A stretch of DNA of 64,000 nucleotides from Mycolicibacter algericus DSM 45454 (GCF_002086455.1 NZ_MVHC01000006.1:158819-222818); one strand, 5' to 3'; positions 1 to 8,515 are shown, numbered from the stretch's first letter. Notes: a model not told the origin generated them from the letters alone. A program made the numbers and translations.

Positions 1-57
1 TTAACGTTCAGGTGATTACCGGGTGTACGCCACGCCCGCGATGGCAGGGTTGGTGCG

Positions 58-555
58 GTGGACTTGAGCAGACTGCGCGACCTACCGCTGACCTACGCCG
101 AGGTGGGCGCCACCGCCGGGGCGCTGCCCGCGGGGTATCAGCATCTGGAACACGCCGCCCCGATCGGCCGCGGCCGGCAGCGGTTCGAACAGGCGGCCGA
201 GGCGGTGCTGCACTGGGGAATGCAGCGCGGCGCCGGTCTGGGGGTGCGGACGGACAGCGACGTCGCCACGGTGGGCGCGACAGTGGTGGTGCGGATGGGT
301 TTGCTGAGCGCACCGTGTCGGGTGGTCTACGTGGTGTCCGAGCCCGATCGCCGTGGCTTCGCCTACGGCACCCTGCCGGGACACCCCGAATCCGGTGAGG
401 AGTTGTTCTCGGTGCGCTACGACCCCGCCGACGACACGGTCCACGCACAGGTGCGGGCGTTCTCCCGGCCTGCCACGTGGTGGATCAGGGCGGCCGGACC
501 GGTGGCTTCGGCGGCGCAGCGCGTCATCGCCAGGCGTTACCTGCGGGCGATCTGA
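58..555 (+). CDS. DUF1990 family protein
   Basis: A 165-residue protein resembling the DUF1990 family (small single-domain proteins of unknown function, common in actinobacteria). The N-terminal MDLSRLRDLPLTYAEVG followed by a G-rich linker and an LP.GY segment fits the family. The central part carries the WGMQRGAGLGV stretch and the C-terminal half a predicted beta-rich core ending in ARRYLRAI. No signal peptide or membrane segment is seen. Translation begins with GTG at 58; the sequence upstream is cut by the window edge, so an in-frame earlier start cannot be excluded. Biochemical role is unknown. Codon use and third-position GC match the neighbours. Confidence 0.75.
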   Translation: MDLSRLRDLPLTYAEVGATAGALPAGYQHLEHAAPIGRGRQRFEQAAEAVLHWGMQRGAGLGVRTDSDVATVGATVVVRMGLLSAPCRVVYVVSEPDRRGFAYGTLPGHPESGEELFSVRYDPADDTVHAQVRAFSRPATWWIRAAGPVASAAQRVIARRYLRAI

Positions 556-628
556 CGTCCCGGCATGAAGCGACCGCGCCGCGGTTCCGGTTGGCCGTGG
601 CGCGGCCGCGAGCTGGACTGTGGCGGCG

Positions 629-1081
629 TCAGGTCACACGACGGACATGCACGGCCGGGGCCAGCCGTGCCAGCACCACCGCGGCGACCAGGAGACCGAA
701 GTCCCGCAGCGCGACGTCGTAGTAGCCGGACAAGGTGAGCAGGTCGACGATGATGCCGGCGAGCCACGCCGCCACCACCCAGGCGCCGATCCGCGGCACG
801 ACCGCGACCAGGACCCCGGCGACTATCTCGATGACGCCGATCAGATACATGGCTTGGTCGCCGTTGCCTGGCAGGATGTCATTGATCCAGCCGGCAAGGT
901 ACTTGTCCCAGTGGCTCGGGCCCGCGCCTCCGGGGACGTGCGTCAGCAGATTGAAGAACTTGTCCAGACCGAACAGGATCGGGGCGACCGTGAACAGCGT
1001 TCGCAGCAAAAAATACGCCTCGAACAACGGGTCCTTCAACCGCTCCGAAAGGGCAGCTGAGCCCAGATTGGTGGCACTCAT
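629..1081 (-). CDS. DoxX-family membrane protein
   Basis: A 150-residue integral membrane protein of the DoxX/DoxD type, with four predicted hydrophobic helices: roughly residues 20-40, 75-95 (LIGVIEIVAGVLVAVVP), 97-115 and 120-140. DoxX proteins in mycobacteria are linked to redox and thiol stress through association with SodA/SseA, although this paralogue has neither as neighbour. The ATG at 1081 is preferred over the ATG at 1087 because GAGGAGG lies at the right distance only for the former. It is divergent from a Cys-rich HTH regulator, and an inverted repeat covers its likely promoter, so control by that regulator is inferred. Confidence 0.8.
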   Translation of the reverse strand: MSATNLGSAALSERLKDPLFEAYFLLRTLFTVAPILFGLDKFFNLLTHVPGGAGPSHWDKYLAGWINDILPGNGDQAMYLIGVIEIVAGVLVAVVPRIGAWVVAAWLAGIIVDLLTLSGYYDVALRDFGLLVAAVVLARLAPAVHVRRVT

Positions 1082-1117
1082 GAACATCCTCCTCGCTTCT
1101 AAATATCAACATTTTGA

Positions 1118-1146
1118 ACGTTAGAACCACTGGAATCTAACGTCAA
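1118..1146 (-). promoter_or_regulatory. doxX promoter with overlapping inverted-repeat operator
   Basis: On the minus strand TTGACG (plus 1141-1146) and TAACGT (plus 1118-1123) are separated by exactly 17 bases, a good sigma-A-type promoter for the DoxX gene. A perfect inverted repeat ACGTTAGA (1118-1125) / TCTAACGT (1136-1143) with a 10-base spacer covers both hexamers. A repressor bound there would block RNA polymerase. The divergent HTH gene starting at 1177 is the obvious candidate; this is inferred. Confidence 0.55.
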
Positions 1147-1176
1147 GAACTTTCTCCGATAGAGACCTGCTTGCCG

Positions 1177-1890
1177 ATGGCCAATCTGGACCGCAACATG
1201 ACCGGGATCGGTGCGCTCGCCGATCCGGTTCGTCGCGAGCTGTATCGATTCGTCGCCTCCCAAGCCGCCCCGGTCAGCCGTGACGATGCTGCCGCTGCTA
1301 CCGGGATTGCCCGCCATCAGGCAAAGTTCCATCTGGACCGACTGGAGGCCGACGGCCTGCTGGTGAGCGACTATGCCCGGTTGACCGGTCGCTCAGGTCC
1401 CGGCGCCGGCCGCCCATCGAAGCGCTACCGGCGCTCCCCGAGCGAGATCGCGGTGAGCCTGCCGCCGCGGGAATATGAGCTGGCGGGCCGGTTGATGGCC
1501 GATGCGATCGCCGAATCCGCCCGTACCGGCACACCGGCAATCCAGGCGCTCGACCGACTGGCCCGCGATTACGGCCGCGAGCTCGGTGAGGCCGCCACGG
1601 CGGAGCGACCACCGACCGACACCGCTGCCGCCCTCGAGTTGGCCACCGATGTGCTCACCGAACATGGCTACGAGCCGCGTGACGACGGCGGCGGCGACGT
1701 GTATTTGGCCAACTGCCCGTTTCACGGACTGGCCCAGTCCCAGACAGAACTGGCCTGCACCATGAATCTCGCCCTGATCAGCGGCGTCGCCGATGCGCTG
1801 ATGCCGTACTGCCCGCGGGCCCGGCTGGCGCCCGATCCGTCTCGGTGCTGTGTGGTGCTGACCGCCGGTGGGTGTCCCGCCCCCGGTTAG
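1177..1890 (+). CDS. SufR-like HTH regulator with C-terminal cysteines (paralogue 1)
   Basis: A 237-residue transcriptional regulator of the COG2345/SufR type. Residues about 5-75 form a winged helix (ALADPVRRELYRFVASQ, then a GIARHQAKFHLDRLEADGLL recognition region and a basic wing GRSGPGAGRPSKRY). The C-terminal third carries cysteines spaced C-X13-C-X29-CC, starting at NCPFH, with one extra Cys in MPYCPRAR. In SufR-type proteins such cysteines bind an Fe-S cluster; binding here is inferred. Start ATG 1177 is chosen, with TTG 1171 possible. It is divergent from doxX and its stop overlaps the convergent monooxygenase stop by a few bases. Very similar to the regulator at 51820. Confidence 0.8.
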   Translation: MANLDRNMTGIGALADPVRRELYRFVASQAAPVSRDDAAAATGIARHQAKFHLDRLEADGLLVSDYARLTGRSGPGAGRPSKRYRRSPSEIAVSLPPREYELAGRLMADAIAESARTGTPAIQALDRLARDYGRELGEAATAERPPTDTAAALELATDVLTEHGYEPRDDGGGDVYLANCPFHGLAQSQTELACTMNLALISGVADALMPYCPRARLAPDPSRCCVVLTAGGCPAPG

Positions 1891-2846
1891 CCCCAGCGGG
1901 CCAGCAGGCGCTGTGCCCCGGTGGACAGCTCATCGACGACCACCGCCACCGGACGGCTCGCGCTGAGCAGTCCCACGCCCTGGCCGGCGTCCACCGGAGC
2001 GATCCGCTGGTCTTCGGCGGCGATACCGGCCGCCAGCTCCGCAACCGCGTGCTCGTCACCGGCCAGCGTTGCCTCGCGGCCCGTCCAGCGGCCGGCGAAC
2101 TCGTTGCGCAACACCCTGGACGGGAATTGCGCCGGCCAGGCCAGCCGCTGGCCGACGTCGAACACCCGGGTGGTCACGGTGTCGGTGCCGGCCGCCGCGA
2201 TCAAGGCGCGCCGGGCCGCGTCGCCGGTCAGTGCCTCAGGACAGGCCGACAGGCAGGTTCCCAGCCAGGCGCCGGCGGCTCCGGCGGCCAGCACCGCGGC
2301 CAGGCTGCGCGGCGAGGCGACCCCTCCGGCGGCCAGCACCGGCACCGTCACGGCGTCCAGGACGGCGTCGAGCAGCGGCAGCGTGGCGAGCCTGGTCTCC
2401 CCGTGTCCACCGCCCTCGGCGCCGCGGGCCACCAGGACGTCCAGCCCGGCGTCTTGTGCGCGCCGGGCGGTCTCGGCGTCGTAGACCTGGGTGGCGGTGC
2501 GGATTCCGGCCGCGTGGGCGCGCTCAACCCAGCGCAGGTCGGTGCCGAAGCTGACCGAGAGCAGCGCGGGGCGGGCGGCCAGCGCGGCATCGAACAGGTC
2601 CGGTTGGTCGCGGATCACCCAGTCCACCAAGCCGATTCCGAACCTCGCCTGCCCGGCCAGGTCCAGCTCGGTGGCCAGTGACGCCGCGGTGGCGGTGCTG
2701 CCCATCCCGATCATGCCCAGCCCGCCGGCGGCGGTGACCGCAGCGGCCAGCCGTCCACCGGCCACACCTCCCATAGGCGCGTTGACGATGGGCACCCGCA
2801 GCCCCGCCCCCAGCGACCAGGGTGTGCCGAGCTGCGGCGCGGGCAC
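1887..2846 (-). CDS. Nitronate monooxygenase-like FMN protein (copy 1)
   Basis: A 319-residue TIM-barrel flavoprotein of the nitronate monooxygenase / 2-nitropropane dioxygenase family. It would oxidise alkyl nitronates (or reduce quinones in relatives) using FMN in the cytosol. The start IVNAPMGGVAGG matches the family APM.G.a phosphate-binding entry. Further along are AAGGLGMIG, the GAEGGGHGE loop that normally carries the catalytic His, and [11 protein letters not shown] and GAWLGT FMN-phosphate segments. The GTG at 2846 lies two bases after the cupin stop, so the pair is probably translationally coupled. Its 3' end overlaps the stop of the plus-strand SufR-like regulator. Natural substrate is unknown. 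Confidence 0.8.
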   Translation of the reverse strand: MPAPQLGTPWSLGAGLRVPIVNAPMGGVAGGRLAAAVTAAGGLGMIGMGSTATAASLATELDLAGQARFGIGLVDWVIRDQPDLFDAALAARPALLSVSFGTDLRWVERAHAAGIRTATQVYDAETARRAQDAGLDVLVARGAEGGGHGETRLATLPLLDAVLDAVTVPVLAAGGVASPRSLAAVLAAGAAGAWLGTCLSACPEALTGDAARRALIAAAGTDTVTTRVFDVGQRLAWPAQFPSRVLRNEFAGRWTGREATLAGDEHAVAELAAGIAAEDQRIAPVDAGQGVGLLSASRPVAVVVDELSTGAQRLLARWG

Positions 2847-2848
2847 GC

Positions 2849-3187
2849 TCAGTGCGAGGCGCTCTTGGCGACGGTCAGCAGCACCACCGAGTCCTCGGGC
2901 GCCTCCAGCGCGTGGCGGGTGCGGGGCAGAACGACGAACTCCCCGGCCGAGCCCTCCCAGGCGTCGTCACCGGCGGTCAGCCGCACCCGGCCGCGCAGCA
3001 CCTGCAGGGTGGACTCCCCCGGGCTGTCGTGTTCGGCCAGCGCCTCACCGGCCCGCAGTGCCACCAGGGTCTGACGCAGGTGGTGCACCGATCCGCCGTA
3101 GACGGTGTGGGCCGAACGCCCGCTGTGGTGCTGCCGGGCTTCGGCCAGCTTCTCGTCGGCCAACGTGGTCAGCGAAGTCGATTCCAT
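2849..3187 (-). CDS. Small cupin-domain protein
   Basis: A 112-residue single-domain cupin. The core has the two conserved beta motifs: LRAGEALAEHDSPGESTLQVLRG (residues about 43-65; split, with the metal-type His in AEHDSP) and EFVVLPRTRHALEA (about 83-97, second-motif His). Cupins of this size often bind a metal or a small ligand and are found beside redox or detoxification genes. It is cotranscribed with the downstream nitronate-monooxygenase-like gene (2-base gap) and lies 49 bases after the membrane-protein gene. ATG 3187 has no strong Shine-Dalgarno. Exact function unknown. Confidence 0.8.
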   Translation of the reverse strand: MESTSLTTLADEKLAEARQHHSGRSAHTVYGGSVHHLRQTLVALRAGEALAEHDSPGESTLQVLRGRVRLTAGDDAWEGSAGEFVVLPRTRHALEAPEDSVVLLTVAKSASH

Positions 3188-3236
3188 CGGTAATCCTTAC
3201 TGCTAGGCGGGTGGACAGGTGTTCGGTTCAAACAGT

Positions 3237-3662
3237 TCAGCGGGCCAGCAACAGGATGCCGAGCGGCACCAGCGCGGCGACCTTGATCAACTCCAGGACG
3301 ATGTAGGCGTAGTGCGCGCGGGAGCGGGGCGCATCCAGCCCGGCAAGCACCTGATCGGCGCGACGGCTCAGCCCCGGCCGCACCATCAGCAGCTGAGCGA
3401 CCAGCATCGTCACCGCGACCGCGAACGTCACCACGACGGGACCGGTCGGCCGCTCGGAGACGAATGACGCCGCGATGGCGGCCGCCAGGATGAGTTCCGC
3501 GGAGTTAAGGGCCCGAAAGACCAACCGGCCGATACCCAGACAGACCGGGATCGTCGCGTTGGGGGCCCGGAACTTCAGCGGCGCCTCCATGAACGAGATC
3601 GCCATCACCATGCCCAGCCAGAGAAATGTCGCGGCGATCGCAACGGCGGCGGCAATGCTCAC
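3237..3662 (-). CDS. Conserved four-helix membrane protein
   Basis: A 141-residue membrane protein with hydrophobic segments near residues 3-22 (AAVAIAATFLWLGMVMAIS), 50-68, 75-95 (VVVTFAVAVTMLVAQLLM) and 120-140. The motif FMEAPLKFRAP after the first helix resembles a short signature seen in a family of uncharacterised actinobacterial membrane proteins. Its ATG overlaps the stop of the upstream SufR-like regulator by four bases (ATGA), so the two are translationally coupled. It sits in the minus-strand run ferredoxin > regulator > this gene > cupin > monooxygenase. I cannot assign a biochemical role. Confidence 0.75.
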   Translation of the reverse strand: MSIAAAVAIAATFLWLGMVMAISFMEAPLKFRAPNATIPVCLGIGRLVFRALNSAELILAAAIAASFVSERPTGPVVVTFAVAVTMLVAQLLMVRPGLSRRADQVLAGLDAPRSRAHYAYIVLELIKVAALVPLGILLLAR

Positions 3663-4414
3663 CCGGTGGGCCCTTCCACTCGCACCGGAGCCGCGGGCGA
3701 CGGCTCGACCAGGGCCCCGTTCGGGGCCGGCTCGCGCTCATCGAGTTCCATCGACTTCAAGTGCGCCACACACAGATCCGGCTGAGCGAACGAGTCGAGA
3801 CGATCAACGGTCACCGGTGCGTCCCAGGCTTCCAGCGCGCCTTGCATCAGGCCCAGATGGATCGGACAGACCACGTCGGTGGAGGTCTCGGCGAGTTCCA
3901 GGAACGGGCAGTGCCGCAACCCGAGCTGCGTCTCACCGGCATCGTCGGGTTCGAGCTGCTCGGGCTGGAAACCCAACTCGTCGAGCATGTCGACGAGCTG
4001 GTCGGTCGACTCGTCGGCGCCGACGGGATCGGCCGGGCGGTTCAGCGGCCGCAACCGCTGTCCCCACGCCCGGCCGGCCGCCAGGGCTTTGCCGCTGGGG
4101 TCGGAGTCGGCGGCCAGGCCGATGGTGAGGATCTCTGCCAGCAGCCGGAATCGGCGGGTGCCACCACGGTCCATCTGCCGGATCGCCCGGAACATCAGCG
4201 CCGGACGGCCCCGGCCCTTGTGGTCGGGCTCGGTGTGCTCGACGCGGCCTTCCTCCACCAGGGTGTCCAGATGGAAACGCACGGTGTTGGGATGCACCCC
4301 CAACTCGTCGGCGATCTGGACGATGCTCAGCGGCTCGTCCGCGGCCTGCACCAGCCGAAGCACGTCGAGGCGACGTCCTCCAGGCGGCCCAGGCGGTTTG
4401 GCGATGTCGCTCAC
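3659..4414 (-). CDS. SufR-like HTH regulator with C-terminal cysteines (paralogue 2)
   Basis: A 251-residue winged-helix regulator. Residues about 15-85 hold the HTH (ADELGVHPNTVRFHLDTLVEEG) and a wing with HKGRGRPAL. The C-terminal region carries C-X13-C-X31-C beginning at HCPFLEL and VCPIHLG, the same pattern as the paralogues at 1177 and 51820, and typical of Fe-S-sensing SufR relatives. An extra proline-rich tail of about 35 residues follows the last Cys. Its start overlaps the ferredoxin stop (ATGA) and its stop overlaps the start of the membrane protein, so it is the middle gene of a tight operon. A role in sensing Fe-S or redox state to control the ferredoxin operon is inferred. Confidence 0.85.
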   Translation of the reverse strand: MSDIAKPPGPPGGRRLDVLRLVQAADEPLSIVQIADELGVHPNTVRFHLDTLVEEGRVEHTEPDHKGRGRPALMFRAIRQMDRGGTRRFRLLAEILTIGLAADSDPSGKALAAGRAWGQRLRPLNRPADPVGADESTDQLVDMLDELGFQPEQLEPDDAGETQLGLRHCPFLELAETSTDVVCPIHLGLMQGALEAWDAPVTVDRLDSFAQPDLCVAHLKSMELDEREPAPNGALVEPSPAAPVRVEGPTG

Positions 4415-4755
4415 TCCCCCTGGGGAGGGAAGCTGGCCACTAGCGGGGTGTCGATGCCGAGCGGTCCGATCTTGGCGGCCCCACCGGGTGAGCCGAGCGC
4501 CTCATCGCGGCCGGGCAGCGCCTCGGTGAAGAACTCCGCGTTGTCGGCCAGGTGCGGTTGCAACTCCTCCGGAAGGTCATCCTCGTAGTAGATGGCCTCG
4601 ACCGGGCAAACCGGTTCGCAGGCACCACAATCCACACATTCGTCAGGATGGATGTAGAGGGCTCGCCCGCCTTCGTAGATGCAGTCGACGGGGCACTCCT
4701 CCACGCAGGCCCGGTCCATCACGTCAACGCACGGCTTCCCGATCACATATGCCAT
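4411..4755 (-). CDS. fdxA: 7Fe-type ferredoxin, FdxA-like
   Basis: A 114-residue low-potential ferredoxin. The N-terminal half has the bacterial dicluster pattern: a KPCVD cysteine, then ACVEECPVDC, then DECVDCGACEPVCPVEAIYYEDD, typical of a [3Fe-4S]/[4Fe-4S] protein. The C-terminal extension with LPGRDEALGSPGGAAKIG resembles mycobacterial FdxA, which belongs to the DosR regulon in M. tuberculosis, more than FdxC. ATG 4755 (MAYVIG) is chosen because the family starts there. Electron partner is unknown; P450s are common partners in this genus but none is nearby. It is first in the five-gene minus-strand run and overlaps the regulator gene by four bases. Confidence 0.85.
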   Translation of the reverse strand: MAYVIGKPCVDVMDRACVEECPVDCIYEGGRALYIHPDECVDCGACEPVCPVEAIYYEDDLPEELQPHLADNAEFFTEALPGRDEALGSPGGAAKIGPLGIDTPLVASFPPQGE

Positions 4756-4805
4756 GGGCGTGAGTTTACACAAGGGATTTTGTAGAAACTAGAAGGGAGA
4801 CCCAA

Positions 4806-5236
4806 ATGTCGGAGGCCGAACTCGACGCCCGGGTGCTGCCCAGATCCGAGAAGCACAAGACCATCTTCGCGGCCTTCGCCGAGCTGGCGGCCGGCGAGTC
4901 GTTTGTGCTGCTCAACGACCACGAGCCGGAGCCGTTGCGCCTCGAGGTGGAACGCGAACACCCCGGCAGCTACGGCTGGGAGTACCTGAAGAAGGGCGCC
5001 GGGCGGGGCGCGCTGTGGCGGACCAGAATCTCCCGGCTCTCCTCGACCGCGGTGCCCTGGATTCTGACCGACACCACGACCAGCGGCGACGGGACGGCAC
5101 GATCGAGCTGACCTCCGGCGCCTTGTTGTGGATGCCCAAGCGCTCCCGTCGCCAGTTCGTCGCCGGCCCGGATGGATTGCGCTACTTGACGATTCACCTG
5201 AAGCGTCAGTTCTTGAACCTGATGGCAGCGGGCTGA
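4806..5236 (+). pseudogene. Decayed DUF2249-cupin fusion gene
   Basis: Starting at ATG 4806 after GAAGGGAGA, the first about 90 codons encode a DUF2249 domain (ARVLPRSEKHKTIF, VLLNDHEPEPL, GWEYLKKG, WRTRISRL). This frame then runs out at a stop at 5109-5111. The next frame continues with a typical cupin end (GTIELTSGALLWMPKRSRRQ, then GLRYLTIH) to a stop at 5236. Intact relatives join the two halves through a complete cupin fold, so most of the cupin front half is missing and the frame has shifted. An internal deletion near 5085-5100 is the simplest explanation. Divergent from fdxA with only 50 bases between starts. Confidence 0.65.
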
Positions 5237-5283
5237 CAGGCCATTGCTGGACCACAGCGGTCAGGCTCGGGTAGAAACGACTG

Positions 5284-6075
5284 ATGGCTGACCGGTACCG
5301 CGACTTCCCCACCCTTCGACTCGAAACCGGCGACAACGGTGTGCTGCAGCTGGTGCTGGACGCGCCGGGGCTCAATTCGGTGGGCCCCCAGATGCACCAG
5401 GACCTGGCCGACGTGTGGCCGGTCATCGACCGCGACGACGCGGTGCGGGCGGTGCTGGTCCGCGGCGAGGGCAAGGCATTCTCCGCCGGCGGCAGCTTCG
5501 AACTGATCGAGAAGACCATCGGCGACTACCCCGGGCGGATGCAGGTGCTGCGCGAGGCCCGCGACCTGGTGCTGAACATGGTCAACTTCTCCAAGCCGGT
5601 GATCTCGGCGATCAACGGCCCCGCCGTCGGCGCCGGGCTGGTGGTGGCGCTGTTGTCGGACATCTCGGTGGCCGGGCGCACCGCCCGGCTGATCGACGGC
5701 CACACCAAGCTGGGGGTGGCCGCCGGCGATCACGCCGCGATCTGCTGGCCGCTGCTGGTCGGCATGGCCAAGGCCAAGTACTACCTGTTGACCTGCGAGA
5801 CGCTGCACGGCGAGGAAGCCGAACGCATCGGGCTGGTCTCCAAGTGCGTCGACGACGACGAGGTGCTGGCCACCGCGACCGGTATCGCCGACGATCTGGC
5901 GCACGGCGCCCAGGACGCGCTGCGCTTCACCAAGCACAGCCTCAACTACTGGTACCGCCAGTTCGCGCCGGCCTTCGAGACCGCGCTGGGGCTGGAGTTC
6001 CTCGGCTTCTCCGGCCCGGATGTGCACGAGGGGCTGGCCGCCATCCAGGAGAAGCGCAAGCCCCGGTTCAATTAG
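5284..6075 (+). CDS. Enoyl-CoA hydratase/isomerase family protein (EchA15-like)
   Basis: A 263-residue crotonase-fold protein. It has the oxyanion-hole segments [15 protein letters not shown] (about residues 60-75) and [21 protein letters not shown] (split; about 100-122), and a C-terminal helix with [16 protein letters not shown]. The overall sequence, including [10 protein letters not shown] near residue 35, closely resembles my memory of M. tuberculosis EchA15, which sits beside hemE there rather than here. It probably hydrates or isomerises an acyl-CoA in lipid catabolism. The two acid residues of classical hydratases are not obvious (the second segment reads [12 protein letters not shown]), so isomerase or other chemistry is possible. 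Its stop overlaps that of the convergent acyl-CoA ligase. Confidence 0.85.
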   Translation: MADRYRDFPTLRLETGDNGVLQLVLDAPGLNSVGPQMHQDLADVWPVIDRDDAVRAVLVRGEGKAFSAGGSFELIEKTIGDYPGRMQVLREARDLVLNMVNFSKPVISAINGPAVGAGLVVALLSDISVAGRTARLIDGHTKLGVAAGDHAAICWPLLVGMAKAKYYLLTCETLHGEEAERIGLVSKCVDDDEVLATATGIADDLAHGAQDALRFTKHSLNYWYRQFAPAFETALGLEFLGFSGPDVHEGLAAIQEKRKPRFN

Positions 6076-7733
6076 GCATCGACCCCGATGGCCTGCGCCT
6101 TGGCCCAGCGGTAGTCGGCCTTGCCGGACGGCGAGCGCTGCACCCGCTCGCAGAACACCACGTCCTTGGGCAGCTTGTAGCGGGCGATGTGGCGGGCCGC
6201 CTCGGCGACGATGTCGCCGGCCTCGGCATCGGCTCCCGCCGCCAGCTGCACCACGGCGACGACCTCGTGGCCCCACCGTTGACTGGGCCGCCCCACCACC
6301 ACGACGTCGTAGACGGCGGGGTGCCGGGACACGGCGGCTTCAACCTCCTCGGCGAAGATCTTCTCGCCGCCGGAGTTGATCGTCACCGAGTCACGGCCGA
6401 GCAGCTCGATGCCGCCGTCGGCATGCCAGCGTGCCCGGTCACCGGGGACCGAATGGCGGATGCCCTCGATGACCGGGAAGGTGCGCGCGCTCTTCTCCGG
6501 GTCGCCCAGGTAGCCCAGCGGCACATATCCCTGCTGCGCCAGCCAGCCGATCTCGTCGTCGCCGGGCGCCAGGATGCGGGTGAGGTCCCCGCTGACCACG
6601 ACGGCGCCCGGGTTCGGGGTGAACCGACCGGTGGACGCCTGCCCGCGGCTGGTGGTCTGGCCCATCTGCGCACCGGTCTCCGAGGAGCCGCCGGCATCCA
6701 GGATCGACAATTGCGGCAGCAGTTCCAAGATCCGTTGCTTGATCGGGACGGTCAGCGGCGCGCCGCCGCTGGCCAGCACGAACAGTCCCGACAGCGCGTC
6801 TGCCAGCTCGGAGCCACCGGCCTCCAGCGCGTCGGCAAGCGGGCGCGCGAAGGCGTCCCCGACGATCGACAGCGAAATGACCCGCTCGTCGGCCGCCAAC
6901 TCCCAGGTCGCCACCGGGTCGAACCGGTCGGTGGTCGCCGACATGACGAACGGCCGGCCGCCCAGCAGCGTGATGAACGCCGCCCACTGCGCGGCGCCGT
7001 GCATCAGCGGCGCCACCGTCATCGAACCAGGGCCTCCGGCGCGGGTCCGATCGACGACCTCGGCCAGGCTGGTGGGCACGGCACCGGTGCCGAACTCCCG
7101 GCCGCCCATCGCGTTGATGAAGATGTCGTGCTGGCGCCACAACACGCCCTTGGGCATGCCGGTGGTGCCGCCGGTGTAGAGCAGATACAGGTCATCCGGC
7201 TGCGGCGTCAGCTCCAACGGGTCGGCGGAGGTGGCGGCCAGCAGCTCCTCGTAGCGCACCGCGCCGGGCAGCGGCTCGTTGCCGGAGTCGTCGTCGACAT
7301 GGATCAGCGTCAGCGGCGGCAGCCGGTCGCCGGCCCGCCCCACTGCGTCGGCCAGCGTCGGGGCGTACCGGGCGTGGTACATGACCGCCTCGGCGGCGGC
7401 ATCGGTCAGCAGGTAGACCAGTTCGTCGGCCACATAGCGGTAGTTGACGTTGAACGGGGCGACCCGGGCGTTGTAGGCCCCGAGCATGCCCTCCAGGTAT
7501 TCGTTGCCGTTGGCCAGGTACAGCGCGAGATGACTCTGCCCGGATTCGTGGGCGGTTAGTTCCGGGCGCTCGCGGCGCACCCCCAGGCCACGCTCGTGCA
7601 GTGCCCGCGCCAGCCGGCGCGCACGGTCTTCGATCTGGGCGTAGGTCAGCCGCCGATCGCCGAACACCACGCAATCGCGATCGGGGATCGCCGCCGCCAC
7701 CGCCGAGAAAACCTGGGCGAGATTGAATTCCAT
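6072..7733 (-). CDS. Acyl-CoA synthetase / AMP-forming ligase (FadD-type)
   Basis: A 553-residue ANL-superfamily enzyme that would activate a carboxylic acid to its CoA thioester via an acyl-adenylate. It shows the AMP-binding P-loop [17 protein letters not shown] (about residue 185), [11 protein letters not shown], the [21 protein letters not shown] hinge motif (split by position) and a C-terminal lysine segment [11 protein letters not shown]. The [18 protein letters not shown] region and overall layout resemble FadD19-like steroid side-chain ligases, but the substrate cannot be read from sequence. ATG 7733 (MEFNLAQ) is preferred over an upstream in-frame start. Convergent with the enoyl-CoA hydratase, suggesting a shared lipid-degradation context. 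Confidence 0.9.
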   Translation of the reverse strand: MEFNLAQVFSAVAAAIPDRDCVVFGDRRLTYAQIEDRARRLARALHERGLGVRRERPELTAHESGQSHLALYLANGNEYLEGMLGAYNARVAPFNVNYRYVADELVYLLTDAAAEAVMYHARYAPTLADAVGRAGDRLPPLTLIHVDDDSGNEPLPGAVRYEELLAATSADPLELTPQPDDLYLLYTGGTTGMPKGVLWRQHDIFINAMGGREFGTGAVPTSLAEVVDRTRAGGPGSMTVAPLMHGAAQWAAFITLLGGRPFVMSATTDRFDPVATWELAADERVISLSIVGDAFARPLADALEAGGSELADALSGLFVLASGGAPLTVPIKQRILELLPQLSILDAGGSSETGAQMGQTTSRGQASTGRFTPNPGAVVVSGDLTRILAPGDDEIGWLAQQGYVPLGYLGDPEKSARTFPVIEGIRHSVPGDRARWHADGGIELLGRDSVTINSGGEKIFAEEVEAAVSRHPAVYDVVVVGRPSQRWGHEVVAVVQLAAGADAEAGDIVAEAARHIARYKLPKDVVFCERVQRSPSGKADYRWAKAQAIGVDA

Positions 7734-7849
7734 TGCCGCTCCTCGATCGACCACCGGCCTGCGCGGTGGATTACGCTACTAGCTGACTCCTATTCGGCCG
7801 ATGACGGTCTCGGGGGGCGCATCACAGCAGCGTCAGGCATGCTTGCCGC

Positions 7850-8515
7850 ATGTCGGTGGACGCCCTGCTGCAGTCGATCCCGCCCTTGCTGGTTTACCTG
7901 CTTGTCGGCGGGGTGATCGGCCTCGAGAGCCTGGGCATCCCGTTGCCGGGTGAAGTCATGTTGGTCGGCGCCGCGTTGTTGTCTTCACGCCACGAGTTGG
8001 CGGTCGACCCCGTCGGGGTCGCGGCGGCGGCGATCACCGGCGCGGTGATCGGCGACTCGATCGGATATTCGATCGGTCGGCGCTTCGGCATGCCACTCTT
8101 CGACCGGCTGGGTCGGCGGTTTCCGAACCACTTCGGCCCCGGTCACATCGCCTACGCGGAACATCTGTTTGCCCGTTGGGGAACCAGCGCGGTGTTCTTC
8201 GGCCGGTTCGTCGCGCTGCTGCGCATCTTGGCCGGTCCGCTGGCCGGAGCGTTGAAGATGCGCTATTCGCACTTTCTCGTCGCCAATGTGACCGGCGCGA
8301 TCTGCTGGGCCGGCGGCACCACCGCCCTCGTTTACTACGCCGGGATGGCCGCCGAGCACTGGTTGTCCCGGTTCTCCTGGGTCGCGCTGTCGGTAGCGGT
8401 GCTGGGCGGTGTCGTCGGCACCCTCGCGCTGCGGGGACGCATCGGCGCGCACATCGCCGAACTCGAGGCGCAGCATCGCCGCCAGTCCGGCCCCGTTCAA
8501 GAACCCGCCGAATAG
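7850..8515 (+). CDS. DedA/SNARE-associated family membrane protein
   Basis: A 221-residue DedA-family protein, thought to act in lipid scrambling or membrane homeostasis. It has the family signature ESLGIPLPGEVMLVGAA near residue 27, G.VIGDSIGYSIGRRFG near 65-80, and FFGRFVALLRILAGPLAGA near 122-140, all DedA hallmarks (E/D-lined re-entrant loop and F.GR...R motif). Four to five membrane segments are predicted. The ATG at 7850 lacks a strong Shine-Dalgarno. Divergent from the acyl-CoA ligase; followed by an unrelated alpha/beta-barrel gene. Confidence 0.9.
   Translation: MSVDALLQSIPPLLVYLLVGGVIGLESLGIPLPGEVMLVGAALLSSRHELAVDPVGVAAAAITGAVIGDSIGYSIGRRFGMPLFDRLGRRFPNHFGPGHIAYAEHLFARWGTSAVFFGRFVALLRILAGPLAGALKMRYSHFLVANVTGAICWAGGTTALVYYAGMAAEHWLSRFSWVALSVAVLGGVVGTLALRGRIGAHIAELEAQHRRQSGPVQEPAE

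Noticed and set aside
4411..4773. Upstream start (six extra residues MCKLTP) for the ferredoxin
   Set aside because: FdxA/FdxC proteins begin at the MAYVIG-type sequence, and the extra codons overlap the short divergent promoter space.
5415..7559. A 714-codon open frame on the plus strand across the enoyl-CoA hydratase and acyl-CoA ligase genes
   Set aside because: It runs antisense or out of frame to two clearly homologous genes; its Arg/Gly/His-rich composition is that of high-GC shadow frames.
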